Shown: positions 1-8,054 of the stretch, piece after piece
Layout of the letters: the number at the start of each line of letters is the position of its first letter
Position numbering within the stretch: the first letter of the stretch is position 1
Assembly: GCF_000186345.1 (NCBI RefSeq)
Contig: NC_014962.1
Coordinates: 2,756,450 to 2,820,449 of the forward strand
Length of the DNA stretch: 64,000 bases
Direction of reading: 5' to 3'
Source of the DNA: Isosphaera pallida ATCC 43644
GTDB taxonomy: Bacteria; Planctomycetota; Planctomycetia; Isosphaerales; Isosphaeraceae
The notes under the pieces: generated by a model
Told to the model about the DNA's origin: nothing
Databases searched by the model: none
The model's input: only the letters and a program-made list of their open reading frames with translations
Position numbers and translations under genes: made by a program

Positions 1-1058
1 GTATCGCGTTCGATCGGCTCGCGGCCGGCCTCGCGGATCAGCCGTTCGATTTCGGCGACATGCAATTCCTGGGGGGTTTCGGCTCCGGCCTCGTGATAAA
101 TCTTCTCATGAACCACGGTGCCGTCCAGGTCATCGGCCCCGAACGAGAGGGCGACCTGGGCGATCTTGATGCCCAGCATGACCCAATAGGCTTTGATGTG
201 TGGGATATTGTCCAGCATTAGCCGGGAAATGGCCATCGTCTTGAGATCCATGAAGCCGGAGGGCTTAGGAATCTCGTCCATCCGCGAGTTGTCCGGGTGG
301 AACGCCAGAGGAATGAAGGTCTGGAAGCCGCCCGTTTCGTCCTGGAGTTCGCGGAGCCGGACCAGGTGGTCGATGCGGTGGATCGGCCGGTCGATGTGGC
401 CGTAAAGCATGGTGCAGTTGGACCGCAGACCCAGTTGGTGGGCGGTGCGGTGGACCTCGAACCATGTGGCCGTGTCGGCCTTGGCCCCGCAGATTTGCTC
501 GCGGACCTCAGGGTGGAAAATCTCGGCCCCGCCGCCGGGGAGACTGCCCAAGCCCGCGGCGATCAGTTCCTCTAGGACCCGCTTGATCGACAGCTTGGCA
601 ATCTTGGCAAAGAACTCAATCTCAACGGCCGTGTATGCCTTGACATGAATTTCAGGTGCGGCCTCTTTAATCCATCGAATCACGTCGAGATAGTAGTCAA
701 ACTTGAGTTTGTTGTGCAGTCCGCCGACGACGTGAATCTCGGTCGCGCCTCGCTCATGTGCTTGTCGCGCCCGCTCAAGGATCTGGGAGCGATCCATCGT
801 GTAGGCTCGCGCTTCGTCGAGATCGGCGCGGAAGGCGCAAAAGTCACAGCGATAAACGCAAACATTGGTCGGGTTGAGGTGGGTGTTGATGTTATAGAAG
901 GTGGCGTTGCCGTGGTAGCGTTCGCGCACGAGGTTGGCCATTTCACCCAGCGCGAGCAAGTCGTTGGACGCTTCCAGAATCAGACCATCCTCAACGGTCA
1001 GCCGTTCGCCTTGCTCCACTTTCCGCCGGATCGGCTCCAAATCGCACGCGGTCGTCAT
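1..1058 (-). CDS. mqnE: Aminofutalosine synthase MqnE (radical SAM), 3' end cut by window
   Basis: Radical SAM enzyme of the futalosine route to menaquinone, joining the adenosyl moiety of SAM to the chorismate-derived enolpyruvyl benzoate. Read from an ATG at 1058, 352 residues are visible and the frame stays open to the window edge; the family is about 370-390 residues, so only a short C-terminus is missing. The CxxxCxxC iron-sulfur motif is Cys67, Cys71, Cys74 (CVYRCDFC), followed by the family-typical GGLHNKLKFDYY stretch and later a GADDLDGT block. MqnE is preferred over MqnC because of the HVVGGLHNKL segment, but the two are paralogues. No partner menaquinone gene is seen in the window; the next gene (CYTH protein) is co-oriented about 220 bp upstream. 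Confidence 0.88.
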   Translation of the reverse strand, partial: MTTACDLEPIRRKVEQGERLTVEDGLILEASNDLLALGEMANLVRERYHGNATFYNINTHLNPTNVCVYRCDFCAFRADLDEARAYTMDRSQILERARQAHERGATEIHVVGGLHNKLKFDYYLDVIRWIKEAAPEIHVKAYTAVEIEFFAKIAKLSIKRVLEELIAAGLGSLPGGGAEIFHPEVREQICGAKADTATWFEVHRTAHQLGLRSNCTMLYGHIDRPIHRIDHLVRLRELQDETGGFQTFIPLAFHPDNSRMDEIPKPSGFMDLKTMAISRLMLDNIPHIKAYWVMLGIKIAQVALSFGADDLDGTVVHEKIYHEAGAETPQELHVAEIERLIREAGREPIERD

Positions 1059-1277
1059 GGTCGGTGTCCTTCGGCCCCGAGGGCCTTGATGCGTCGTAAC
1101 AAGCCGACGAGCTTGTCCCGCCTTTCAACTTCCAAAACCAAAACCGGCCATGATCCCAGGGACAACTGGCGGGTCGCGTCGTCGCACCAGTCAGGGCGGG
1201 GGCGGACTCCGAACGCCATCGGGAGCGGCCCAAGATTTCTCTCTCGACCGAAATGATAGACCGGACCGATCGGACGG

Positions 1278-1889
1278 TCAAGAACGGTCGCGTTGCGGCG
1301 GGGGATGAACCGCGGGTTGGCCCGCGGTTCGTTGGAGGACCATGCGGAGGTAGGAGCGGGGCTCCAGATGTTCTGGTTTGAGACCGAGACGGGCGGCCAG
1401 GTCGCCAACGGCGCGTTGAGCCTCGGCGAGGTCATCGGGCAGATCGGCGAAGGTTTCGACTTCCACGAACGCGCCCAGACCCTCCACCCGGTCCAGGGCG
1501 ATCTGGAACGTGCGGCTGTCGAGCCGGAGCTGGGCTTGACGGCGGGTCTTGCGGACTTCAGCGATTGGGATGAACCCCAACCGTTCCAGCATCAAAGGCA
1601 TAGCGTTGGAGGAAGCGGGGTCGGAAGCGAAGCCGATCTCGAACTCCTCGCGGGTTTTGGCGGTCCCGCCCAGCTTGGGGCCCTTGTAGGTCAGATGGTT
1701 GAGGCCGCCTTCGCATCTCATGCGAAACGCCTCCCCGCTGACGGCAAAGTCGCGGCAAGGGTGATTGTAGTAGCGATCGACATGCGAGGTGGGCGGACCC
1801 AACACCCCCCCTAATGACTCAACAGCCGTGATCGGCCAGTCGGCCTCAGTCTCGCCCACGCGGTATTTCAGTTCGATTTCGTATCCCAT
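1278..1889 (-). CDS. CYTH domain (class IV adenylate cyclase/thiamine-triphosphatase-like) protein
   Basis: A 203-residue single-domain CYTH protein. The signature ExExK is present at the very N-terminus (EIELKY, residues 4-9), and charged strand-forming segments typical of the eight-stranded tunnel follow (GEAFRMRCEGG, HLTYKGPK, KTREEFE, VRKTRRQAQL, LDRVEGLGAFVEVE). CYTH proteins bind triphosphorylated substrates with divalent metal; members are CyaB-like cyclases, thiamine triphosphatases or inorganic triphosphatases, and the sequence alone does not decide which. The frame extends upstream through a TTG, but the ATG at 1889 puts the ExExK motif in the usual place. The basic proline-rich tail after about residue 185 lies outside the domain. 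Confidence 0.8.
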   Translation of the reverse strand: MGYEIELKYRVGETEADWPITAVESLGGVLGPPTSHVDRYYNHPCRDFAVSGEAFRMRCEGGLNHLTYKGPKLGGTAKTREEFEIGFASDPASSNAMPLMLERLGFIPIAEVRKTRRQAQLRLDSRTFQIALDRVEGLGAFVEVETFADLPDDLAEAQRAVGDLAARLGLKPEHLEPRSYLRMVLQRTAGQPAVHPPPQRDRS

Positions 1890-2901
1890 GAGTGACAGCC
1901 TAACCGATCTGGGCGTCGCCTTCAACCAACCTCCAGCGCGAGGCGCGACTCAACTCGTCAACAAAACGAGACATTAATATTAGTCTAAACCTTCGGTTTT
2001 CGTCGCGGGGGCGGCAAAACGGTCTTCGCTTGTTCGGGAACTCAACCAGGGTTGCGATCCGACCGGATGTCAGGATTTGGACATGCGGGCGTGAATTCAA
2101 GCCCCCAGAGGCGCAGCTCGTCTTGACGGGCGGCGGCCGGTCTGGTATGGTCGCAAGAGTATGGCGTATCTAACCTTGGCGCGGGTTCGCCTCGGTTGGA
2201 ATGCTCGGTCATGGTTCGAGACAGCGCAGCGTCGCGGCGGTGCTGGCTTCCGTCTGAATGGCCTTCCGAGTGATTTGAACCGCCGTCTTCGACTTGGTTG
2301 GAGGATGGTTTCCCCGACTCGCCACCGAACGTGTGTGTTTGAGGGTCACCAGCGTTCCGAGTGAGCAACCTCAGGCTCCCGGTTCATGCGAGCTTCCTCG
2401 GCGTGTTCTGTTCGGCTCGACTTCCTAGAGGGTTTGATTCAACATCGACCGTTGCCGGTCGTCCTCTTCCCGTGTTCCAAGCGTATGGCTCGCGCCATCC
2501 AACGAGCCTGAACCCGTTGCCTCGTGGTTCAGCCCGCTTGATCGACTGAGTTTGCAATCTGGCGTGACGTTCGACACCACCCCCGCCCTAGGCGGTGGTG
2601 GTCCACGAGGGGTGGGGTCGAGTTGCGTCCTCCATCCCCACCCCGTGACACTCCGTCGCCGCACGTCGAATTCACGTCGAAACACCCTTGCCGGGTCGCG
2701 TTCGCGGTTCGCCCGGCCTGGGTTGTATGCCCGGAGAGGAAGGACCCTCCCGCCCCTCATTGATTTGCGGTTTCAGGGACGATCCCCCTCGTTTCTCGTT
2801 CCGCCGTTCGTGCGTTGCGATGAGTGGAATTCTCGTCCGGTCGGCCCTGGTCGCACGAATTCCACTGCGTCGCCACGCGACCCACCGGGGAGTGGTCGCC
2901 G
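1890..2901. other. Intergenic region, about 1 kb
   Basis: Lies between the divergent CYTH and DUF4912 genes. Open frames here have no recognisable protein features. The only clear structure is the GC-rich hairpin at 2576-2602. No tRNA, repeat array or strong promoter was recognised. Confidence 0.5.
2576..2602. other. GC-rich hairpin
   Basis: Arms 2576-2587 and 2591-2602 pair over 12 positions with one mismatch around a CTA loop. No T-tract follows on either strand, so an intrinsic terminator is unlikely. It lies about 300 bp before the DUF4912 gene. Function unknown. Confidence 0.4.
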
Positions 2902-4110
2902 ATGTCGCTCAATCCGTTGCTGTCCCGGACCAAACGAGAACTGGCCCGCATGGCCCGTGATCGTGGCGTGGTCGGTTGGCACGCCATGCGCAAAGATGAA
3001 CTGATCCAGGTGTTGGCTGCCCGTCTCGAAATCGATTCCGAGTCGGACACCCTGATGGATCTGCCCCGGTTGCCTTCCAGCTCCGGCTCTCCCGCCCCGG
3101 TCGCCGCGAAGGCTCAAGCGCATGGTCGAGGCTCCGGCGGCGGCCCGGTCTCAGCGCCCCGAAACGGAGCCACCACTGCCGCATCCTCACCCTCGTCCAA
3201 CACCACCTCCTCAGCCTCTCCCACGCCTGTCAACCGGATATTCGGCACCACGTCCCACGCCACCTCGGAAGCGACCTCGTCAAGCCGTCTTGCCGCTCCC
3301 ACCAACCGCACCCCCCCCATCACTGCCGAACGCGACCGGGTCATCACCGTGGTCCGCGACCCCTATTGGCTCCATTCCTACTGGGAACTCTCCCGCGCCA
3401 CTTTGGAACGCGCCAAGGCGGCGATGGGCCGCGACTGGCACTCCTCTAAGCCGATTCTCCGCCTCATGGACCTCACCAGCGAAGATACCACCGCCGCCAG
3501 CGAGAAACCGCTGCGCGACATTGAAATTCACGGCGAGGTCAACAACTGGTATATCGACGTACCCGCCCCCCCTCGCTCGTTCCGGGTTGATCTGGGCTAC
3601 CTGGCCCGCTCGGGACGGTTCTACGTGCTGGCTCGCTCCAACATCGTGACCACCCCCAAAGCCCGCATGTGCGATCAGCCCCACCGTCACGGGCGGCGGC
3701 TGGGCCTGCCCACCCCCCAGGAACTCGACGGCGACGGCTACCCCGCCGCCATGCCCCGCGAATTCCGCGACGCCTTGGAATCCCAACGCCGTCAGCAACA
3801 ATTCTCGTTCCAGGGACTCGGCACCGGTGCCCTGCCCACCTTCGGCCGCGACTTCCACTTCGAGGTCGACGCCGAACTCGTGGTTTACGGCGTCACCGAA
3901 CCCAACGCCAAGGTCACCCTGCACGGCGAGCCGGTCAAGGTCCAGCCCGACGGCACCTTCTCGGTTCGCTTCAGCCTGCCTGACTCACGTCAGATCATCC
4001 CGGCCGTCGCCGCCAGTTCCGACGGCGTCGAGGAGCGTACTATCGTTTTGGCCGTCGAGCGCAACACCAAAGCGCTCGAACCCATGATCCACGACGGCAA
4101 CGACCTCTAA
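2902..4110 (+). CDS. Rho_N/SAP-like plus DUF4912 domain protein
   Basis: A 402-residue protein starting at ATG 2902, preceded by GGGGAG at a good spacing; the frame is open further upstream but that part is not protein-like. Residues about 8-40 (TKRELARMARDRGV, then WHAMRKDELIQVL) resemble the Rho N-terminal/SAP-like helical domain that binds nucleic acid. A low-complexity Pro/Ser/Thr linker follows to about residue 145. The DUF4912 domain runs from about 145 to 260, with the characteristic DPYWLHSYWEL at 153 and a later FYVLARSN block. The C-terminal 100 residues (TEPNAKVTLHGEPVKVQPDG) read like a bacterial Ig-like beta domain. Cellular role is not established for the family; nucleic-acid binding is inferred from the N-terminus only. 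Confidence 0.8.
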   Translation: MSLNPLLSRTKRELARMARDRGVVGWHAMRKDELIQVLAARLEIDSESDTLMDLPRLPSSSGSPAPVAAKAQAHGRGSGGGPVSAPRNGATTAASSPSSNTTSSASPTPVNRIFGTTSHATSEATSSSRLAAPTNRTPPITAERDRVITVVRDPYWLHSYWELSRATLERAKAAMGRDWHSSKPILRLMDLTSEDTTAASEKPLRDIEIHGEVNNWYIDVPAPPRSFRVDLGYLARSGRFYVLARSNIVTTPKARMCDQPHRHGRRLGLPTPQELDGDGYPAAMPREFRDALESQRRQQQFSFQGLGTGALPTFGRDFHFEVDAELVVYGVTEPNAKVTLHGEPVKVQPDGTFSVRFSLPDSRQIIPAVAASSDGVEERTIVLAVERNTKALEPMIHDGNDL

Positions 4111-4266
4111 CCTTCGCCGAACCTTCCCCTACTCCACCCTCGTTGACCTGCCTTGTCCCCTCTTGCAATCGGGCACGGGTTACGAACGCGGCGGTGTTGC
4201 CATTGCCGCTTGGTCACTGGTGTGGGGTGCCGGCCTTCTTGTTGTTGATTGTCACCGTGACGTGAG

Positions 4267-4317
4267 GCGATGACGCCCACCTCCCGTCCACATGCGACGG
4301 AGGGTGGGCGTCGTCGC
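4267..4317. terminator. Possible bidirectional terminator hairpin
   Basis: Arms 4267-4281 and 4303-4317 pair over 15 positions with one G-T wobble, between the converging DUF4912 (+) and sigma factor (-) genes. There is no run of T after it, so it is a hairpin well placed for termination rather than a textbook intrinsic terminator. Confidence 0.45.
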
Positions 4318-4351
4318 GTCGTCTCAAACCGAGGACGAGGCAAGCATGTCT

Positions 4352-5221
4352 TCATTCTGGCTCCACTTCCTCATGGAGCTGACGCAGAGCGCGAGCCTCG
4401 ATCCGACGAACCCACTCGCGGGTCACGCCGAGGGTGGTCGCCACCTCGCGTAAGGGTTTGGGTGCGATGTCCCCCAGTCCGTAACGGAGCGCTAAAACCA
4501 ACCGCTCGCGTTCCCCCAACCGCTGAAGACTCCGCCGAAGTTCAAGCAACTCGTCGCGACGCTCGATTTCCCATGCTGGTTCGGGACGGGGATCGACCGC
4601 CTGATCGATCGGACGGCGGGACTCGCTCCCCCTGCCCTCGGTCGCCCCCGGCTCCTCGTGGTGAACCCGGCCGCTTTCCATCGCCCGTTTCATACTAAGG
4701 CGGGTTGAGGAACTCCAACCTAATTCGTCGGCAACCTCCTCAAAGGTCGGCGAACGCCCCAAGTTCCGGGTCAAACGCGCCTCAGCACGACGCCACAGAG
4801 CCAACTTGGTGACCATGTGGGCCGGCAGACGAATCGTGGCCGCCGTCGTCGTCAGTGCCACGCGAATGGTCTGGCGAATCCAATGAGCCGCGTAGGTGCT
4901 GAACCGCACCCCACGATCCGGGTCGTAGCTGGAGACCGCCCGAATCAAACCAAGATTGCCCTCCCCCACCAAATCCTCCCAATCCAACCCCAATCCCCGA
5001 TAACGCGCCGCTACCATCGCCACCAACCGCAAGTTCGCCTCGATCATCCGCCGACGCGCTGAGGCGTCCCCACGCAAAACGCGACGCGCCAACTCCCGCT
5101 CCTCCTCCGCTGTCAACAACCCCTCAGCATCCCTCCCCACCAACCAATCCAATCCCCTCTCGCCACCACCCCGTTGCCTCTCACGCCCAGCCCGCCTCAA
5201 CGCCCTATCCATAGGCTTCAT
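4352..5221 (-). CDS. RNA polymerase sigma factor, RpoD/SigA-like sigma-70 family
   Basis: A 289-residue group 1/2 type sigma factor that directs RNA polymerase to promoters. Region 1.2/2 spans about residues 35-127, with the core-binding stretch NLRLVAMVAARYRG, then the DLVGEGNLGLIRAV block and the -10 recognition helix RFSTYAAHWIRQTIR. Region 3 follows (RLPAHMVTKL, FEEVADELGWS) to about 190, and region 4 is at about 225-285 with the helix-turn-helix LREVATTLGVTREWVRRIE. It is shorter than housekeeping RpoD and has no long region 1.1, so an alternative, stress-type member is likely. ATG at 5221 or 5212 could be used; a GGTGGG lies just upstream. Two related palindromes lie 34 and 115 bp upstream of the start. 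Confidence 0.9.
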   Translation of the reverse strand: MKPMDRALRRAGRERQRGGGERGLDWLVGRDAEGLLTAEEERELARRVLRGDASARRRMIEANLRLVAMVAARYRGLGLDWEDLVGEGNLGLIRAVSSYDPDRGVRFSTYAAHWIRQTIRVALTTTAATIRLPAHMVTKLALWRRAEARLTRNLGRSPTFEEVADELGWSSSTRLSMKRAMESGRVHHEEPGATEGRGSESRRPIDQAVDPRPEPAWEIERRDELLELRRSLQRLGERERLVLALRYGLGDIAPKPLREVATTLGVTREWVRRIEARALRQLHEEVEPE

Positions 5222-5254
5222 CCCACCAGGGTTGTCCCTGTTTTTAAATCGCTT

Positions 5255-5269
5255 TCCCGATTTTCGGGA
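5255..5269. promoter_or_regulatory. Palindrome 1 upstream of sigma factor gene
   Basis: TCCCGA, three bases, TCGGGA. It resembles the longer palindrome at 5336-5354; centres are about 83 bp apart, close to eight helical turns. A possible operator for the sigma factor gene. Confidence 0.4.
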
Positions 5270-5335
5270 GTACAGGGAGTCTATTGGCAGATGGACGGGA
5301 TAATCTTGAACAAGAACGCCAAAAAACCAAATCGA

Positions 5336-5354
5336 ATTCCCGAATTTCGGGAAT
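5336..5354. promoter_or_regulatory. Palindrome 2 upstream of sigma factor gene
   Basis: A perfect inverted repeat, ATTCCCGAA-T-TTCGGGAAT, 9-bp arms around one base. It shares the CCCGA/TCGGG core with the site at 5255-5269. Likely a dimeric repressor or activator site; the regulator is not identifiable from this window. Confidence 0.5.
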
Positions 5355-5465
5355 CTTGGGCGTTGACGAGGGAGTGTCCGTGATTGGTGAGGAGGGTGGG
5401 GTGTTTGCTGGCGTCGAAGTTGCCGTAGGGGGATGTCGAGGGCCGCGGGATGTATAGCGTGACAG

Positions 5466-5693
5466 TCGGGAGTCGAACTCGATCGGCCGTCCGAACTTGG
5501 TGGCCACGACGATCACGGCGCGGTCGAGCGGTCCGCGTTGTTTGAGATGGTCCATCAACGCGGACAGGGCCTGATCGAGGTTCTGATCTCGAATTTGATG
5601 AGGCCTTGAATAAGAGTTCTCTGAGATTTGCTTTTGAGTATCCCAGCCGATGACGTTGACGAAGTTGAGGTTGTACTCGATTTCGGCGAACCG
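5466..5693 (-). pseudogene. Decayed fragment of a DUF1501 family gene
   Basis: The minus-strand frame contains a stretch very like the C-terminal core of planctomycete DUF1501 proteins: a YNLNFVN-GWDT segment, then LDQALSALMDHLKQRGPLD and VVATKFGRP-EFD. The match stops abruptly after FDSR, where the expected GRGHQ region should follow; the continuing frame becomes Pro/Thr-rich and unrelated. Another frame downstream (about 5375-5460) reads YGNFDASKHPTLLTNHGHS, which may be a frameshifted continuation. The expected N-terminal Tat signal and first two thirds of the gene are absent. Homology is from memory of the family, not from a search. Confidence 0.55.
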
Positions 5694-5858
5694 GCTATCG
5701 GCTGCGACAGGCGACGGGCCAGCCGACGGCGTTGACCGAGCTTTGCGTTGTAGGTATGGACCCGCCACCCTCCATCGTCCAATTGGGTCGGCTTGGCAGG
5801 GGACGTTCGAGGCGGCGTTACAGCATGGGCTGGCCTCGCCCGGTAAGTCAAATGACGG

Positions 5859-6314
5859 TCAACTCGCCGAAGTCGGGGCGGATGATGGGCACTTTGCCGA
5901 ACGCGAATGCGTGGGAATTGTGGTCGAGACGGCGGGGATCGGTCGCCACCACGCCGCTGCCCAAACGCCTAGCCCAGCGCCAAGTAGGTCGCAGAGGCCG
6001 TCGAGCCAATCGGCGTCGCGTTCAAAGACGGGCTGAGCCGCTTCCGTGAGCGCTGCCAGCGCTAGCGCGCCCCCAAGGATACCCAAGCGGGCCGCGGCGT
6101 CGTTTCGTCGCAACGCCATGCTCCAGGCCAAACCGAATCCCAGAAACATGCCGGCGTGAATCAGCTTGTCGTGATGCGGTAGGGACAAAATCCACCAAGC
6201 CCGTCCTTGCGAAGGCTTGGGCAACCGATTCTCAGGCCACCAACAAACCGCCATGATCACCAAGGTCCAGGCCACTGCCACCACTCGCCACCCTGTGTGT
6301 CCCGTCTTGCTCAC
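5859..6314 (-). CDS. VanZ-like family membrane protein
   Basis: A 151-residue protein with about four hydrophobic segments. VanZ-like hallmarks are the DKLIHAGMFLGFGLAW block after the first membrane segment, the ALTEAAQ motif, and the final DWLDGLCDLLGAGLG stretch. The GTG at 6314 is chosen because AAGGGGGG sits just upstream; the longer TTG frame has no such site. Family function is poorly defined; VanZ itself gives low-level teicoplanin resistance, and most homologues are uncharacterised. The 3' end is close to the DUF1501 remnant; the tRNA-Ser gene lies upstream on the other strand. Confidence 0.75.
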   Translation of the reverse strand: MSKTGHTGWRVVAVAWTLVIMAVCWWPENRLPKPSQGRAWWILSLPHHDKLIHAGMFLGFGLAWSMALRRNDAAARLGILGGALALAALTEAAQPVFERDADWLDGLCDLLGAGLGVWAAAWWRPIPAVSTTIPTHSRSAKCPSSAPTSAS

Positions 6315-6466
6315 GCCCCATTCCCCCCTTGATGACCGAGCCACGCCACTTTGTCCCGCCAAATGATCCGGTCCGATTCCATTCCAAAAAAACGGCGCAC
6401 GGTCTCTTGCCGGATTGAGCGAACCAATGGTAGCATTTCATTGTCGAGTTTGACGATCACCATCCC

Positions 6467-6555
6467 GGAGAGGTGGCTGAGTGGCTGAAAGCGGCGGTTT
6501 GCTAAACCGTTAGGTCGGGAAACCGGCCTCGGGGGTTCGAATCCCCCCCTCTCCG
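6467..6555 (+). tRNA. tRNA-Ser (anticodon GCT)
   Basis: The acceptor stem GGAGAGG (6467-6473) pairs with CCTCTCC (6548-6554), followed by discriminator G. The D-arm is GGCTGAGTGGCT-like, the anticodon loop TTTGCTAA gives GCT, the variable arm is long as expected for serine, and the T-loop is GGTTCGAATCC. CCA is not encoded. It reads AGC/AGT codons. Confidence 0.97.
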
Positions 6556-6612
6556 CTCCGTTTGAAGACGCGGGCGTTTTTCACGTCCCAATTGAATCGA
6601 CCCGCTTCCACC

Positions 6613-7839
6613 ATGAAGATCCTGATACTTTCCCGGCGTTTTCCTCCACTCATCGGGGGGGCCGAGCGGGTCTGCGCTGCGCTGGCCGATGCCCTGGCGC
6701 GCCAAGGGGCGCGGGTCACCGTGTTGACCGAGCGTCCTCGGAATCTCGACGCCGAGCGTTGCCAAACCCAAGCCAACGGGACCGCGTCTCCTCCGCCCTC
6801 TCACGAGCCGGGCCAACCCGGCGTGCGGGCCGAGGTGGTCCGTCTGGCCTCCTCCCCGCGCCGCTTTATCGGCACCTGGCGCTACCTTCGCGCCCTACGT
6901 CGGGAGATCGACCGCCGCGCAGCCCGCGGCGAAGTCGATCTCATCTATGTGTCAATGCTCAAACACGACGCTTTTGTGGCCGTGGGCCGGGGGCGGGTCT
7001 GGAACCTCCCTGTGGTGTTGCGCCCTGAGGGGGCCGGCGCGACTGGCGATCTCGCCTGGCAAGCCTGGGGACGATTCGGGCGAACAATTGGCCGGCGGTG
7101 TCGTCAAGCCGACGCAATCGTGACCATCTCGCCCGCGATCCGCGCTGAGTTACTCGCCGCCGGTTATGACCCATCCCGTCTGCACGACCTGCCCAACGGC
7201 GTCCCGTTGCCCGACCCTGCCGCCTGGGTTCGCCCCCGCGACCCCGACCATTCCCAGCGCCCGCTACGAGCCGCGTACATCGGGCGGCTCGCTCCCGAAA
7301 AAGGACTCGACGATCTACTCCGCGCCTGGGCGATCGTGCGGCGAAGCCATCCCCAGGCCCTTCTGACCCTGGTGGGTGAGGGTCCGCAACGCCCCGCGTT
7401 GGAACGACTCCGAGACGATCTGGGTCTGGGCGACGCGGTGAGTCTGCCCGGCGCAACCCATCGACCTGAAGCGCTTTTCGCAACCCTTGATCTGTTCGTT
7501 TTGCCCTCTTATGAAGAGGGAATGAGCATCGCGTTATTGGAGGCAATGGCCCACGCCGCTCCCATCGTGGCCAGCGACATCCCCGGCAATCGCCTTTTGA
7601 TCGACTCCGGACGCCACGGCCTGCTCGCTCCTGTCCACGACCCTCCCGGCCTGGCCCGCGCGCTGATCGACCTGATTGACGACCCCCTCCGCGCCCACAC
7701 CCTGGGCCGCGCCGCTCGCGAGCGAGTCGCCGCGGCCTTCTCGATCGACCAAACCGCCCAGGCGCATTTGGATCTGTTCCAGCGGCTTCTTCGAGGAAAA
7801 CCACGGGATGGGGTCAGGGATGCGGTCCCATCAGCCTAG
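6613..7839 (+). CDS. Glycosyltransferase family 4
   Basis: A 408-residue GT-B fold retaining glycosyltransferase, probably acting on cell-surface polysaccharide. The N-terminal acceptor domain begins right at the start (KILILSRRFPPLIGGAERV), which is why ATG 6613 is chosen over an upstream TTG. The donor-binding half has AYIGRLAPEKGLDDLL and TLVGEGP. The E-x7-E motif is in PSYEEGMSIALLEAMA (about residues 298-313), followed by PIVASDIPGNRLLI. It starts 58 bp after the tRNA gene and converges with the kinase gene. Sugar and acceptor are unknown. Confidence 0.88.
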   Translation: MKILILSRRFPPLIGGAERVCAALADALARQGARVTVLTERPRNLDAERCQTQANGTASPPPSHEPGQPGVRAEVVRLASSPRRFIGTWRYLRALRREIDRRAARGEVDLIYVSMLKHDAFVAVGRGRVWNLPVVLRPEGAGATGDLAWQAWGRFGRTIGRRCRQADAIVTISPAIRAELLAAGYDPSRLHDLPNGVPLPDPAAWVRPRDPDHSQRPLRAAYIGRLAPEKGLDDLLRAWAIVRRSHPQALLTLVGEGPQRPALERLRDDLGLGDAVSLPGATHRPEALFATLDLFVLPSYEEGMSIALLEAMAHAAPIVASDIPGNRLLIDSGRHGLLAPVHDPPGLARALIDLIDDPLRAHTLGRAARERVAAAFSIDQTAQAHLDLFQRLLRGKPRDGVRDAVPSA

Positions 7840-7869
7840 AGAGGGGATGCGGGGCGCGCAGTGGCCCCC

Positions 7870-7915
7870 GTTCCAAGGGCGTTGCCCTGAGCTGGGGGAA
7901 CGACTTTGGAGGGGT
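7870..7915 (-). repeat. Degenerate intergenic repeat, copy 1
   Basis: Read on the minus strand this contains GTCGTTCCC, an AGCTCAGGG block, then GCCCTTGGAACG. It resembles the copies at 34055, 34163, 34351 and 49397. It is imperfectly self-complementary and lies between the converging GT4 and kinase genes. Confidence 0.4.
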
Positions 7916-8054
7916 CAGGGAACGCGCCTGTTCGTCGCCCTCTCTTTCCCACCGTATCGTATCGTTGTTTGCTCACCAATCCACGCATGTTCCTCAAGCC
8001 GCCGCCGTTGGCCGCGCGTTCTTGGTCCAGACGCGGATTCATTCCTGACGCCCT

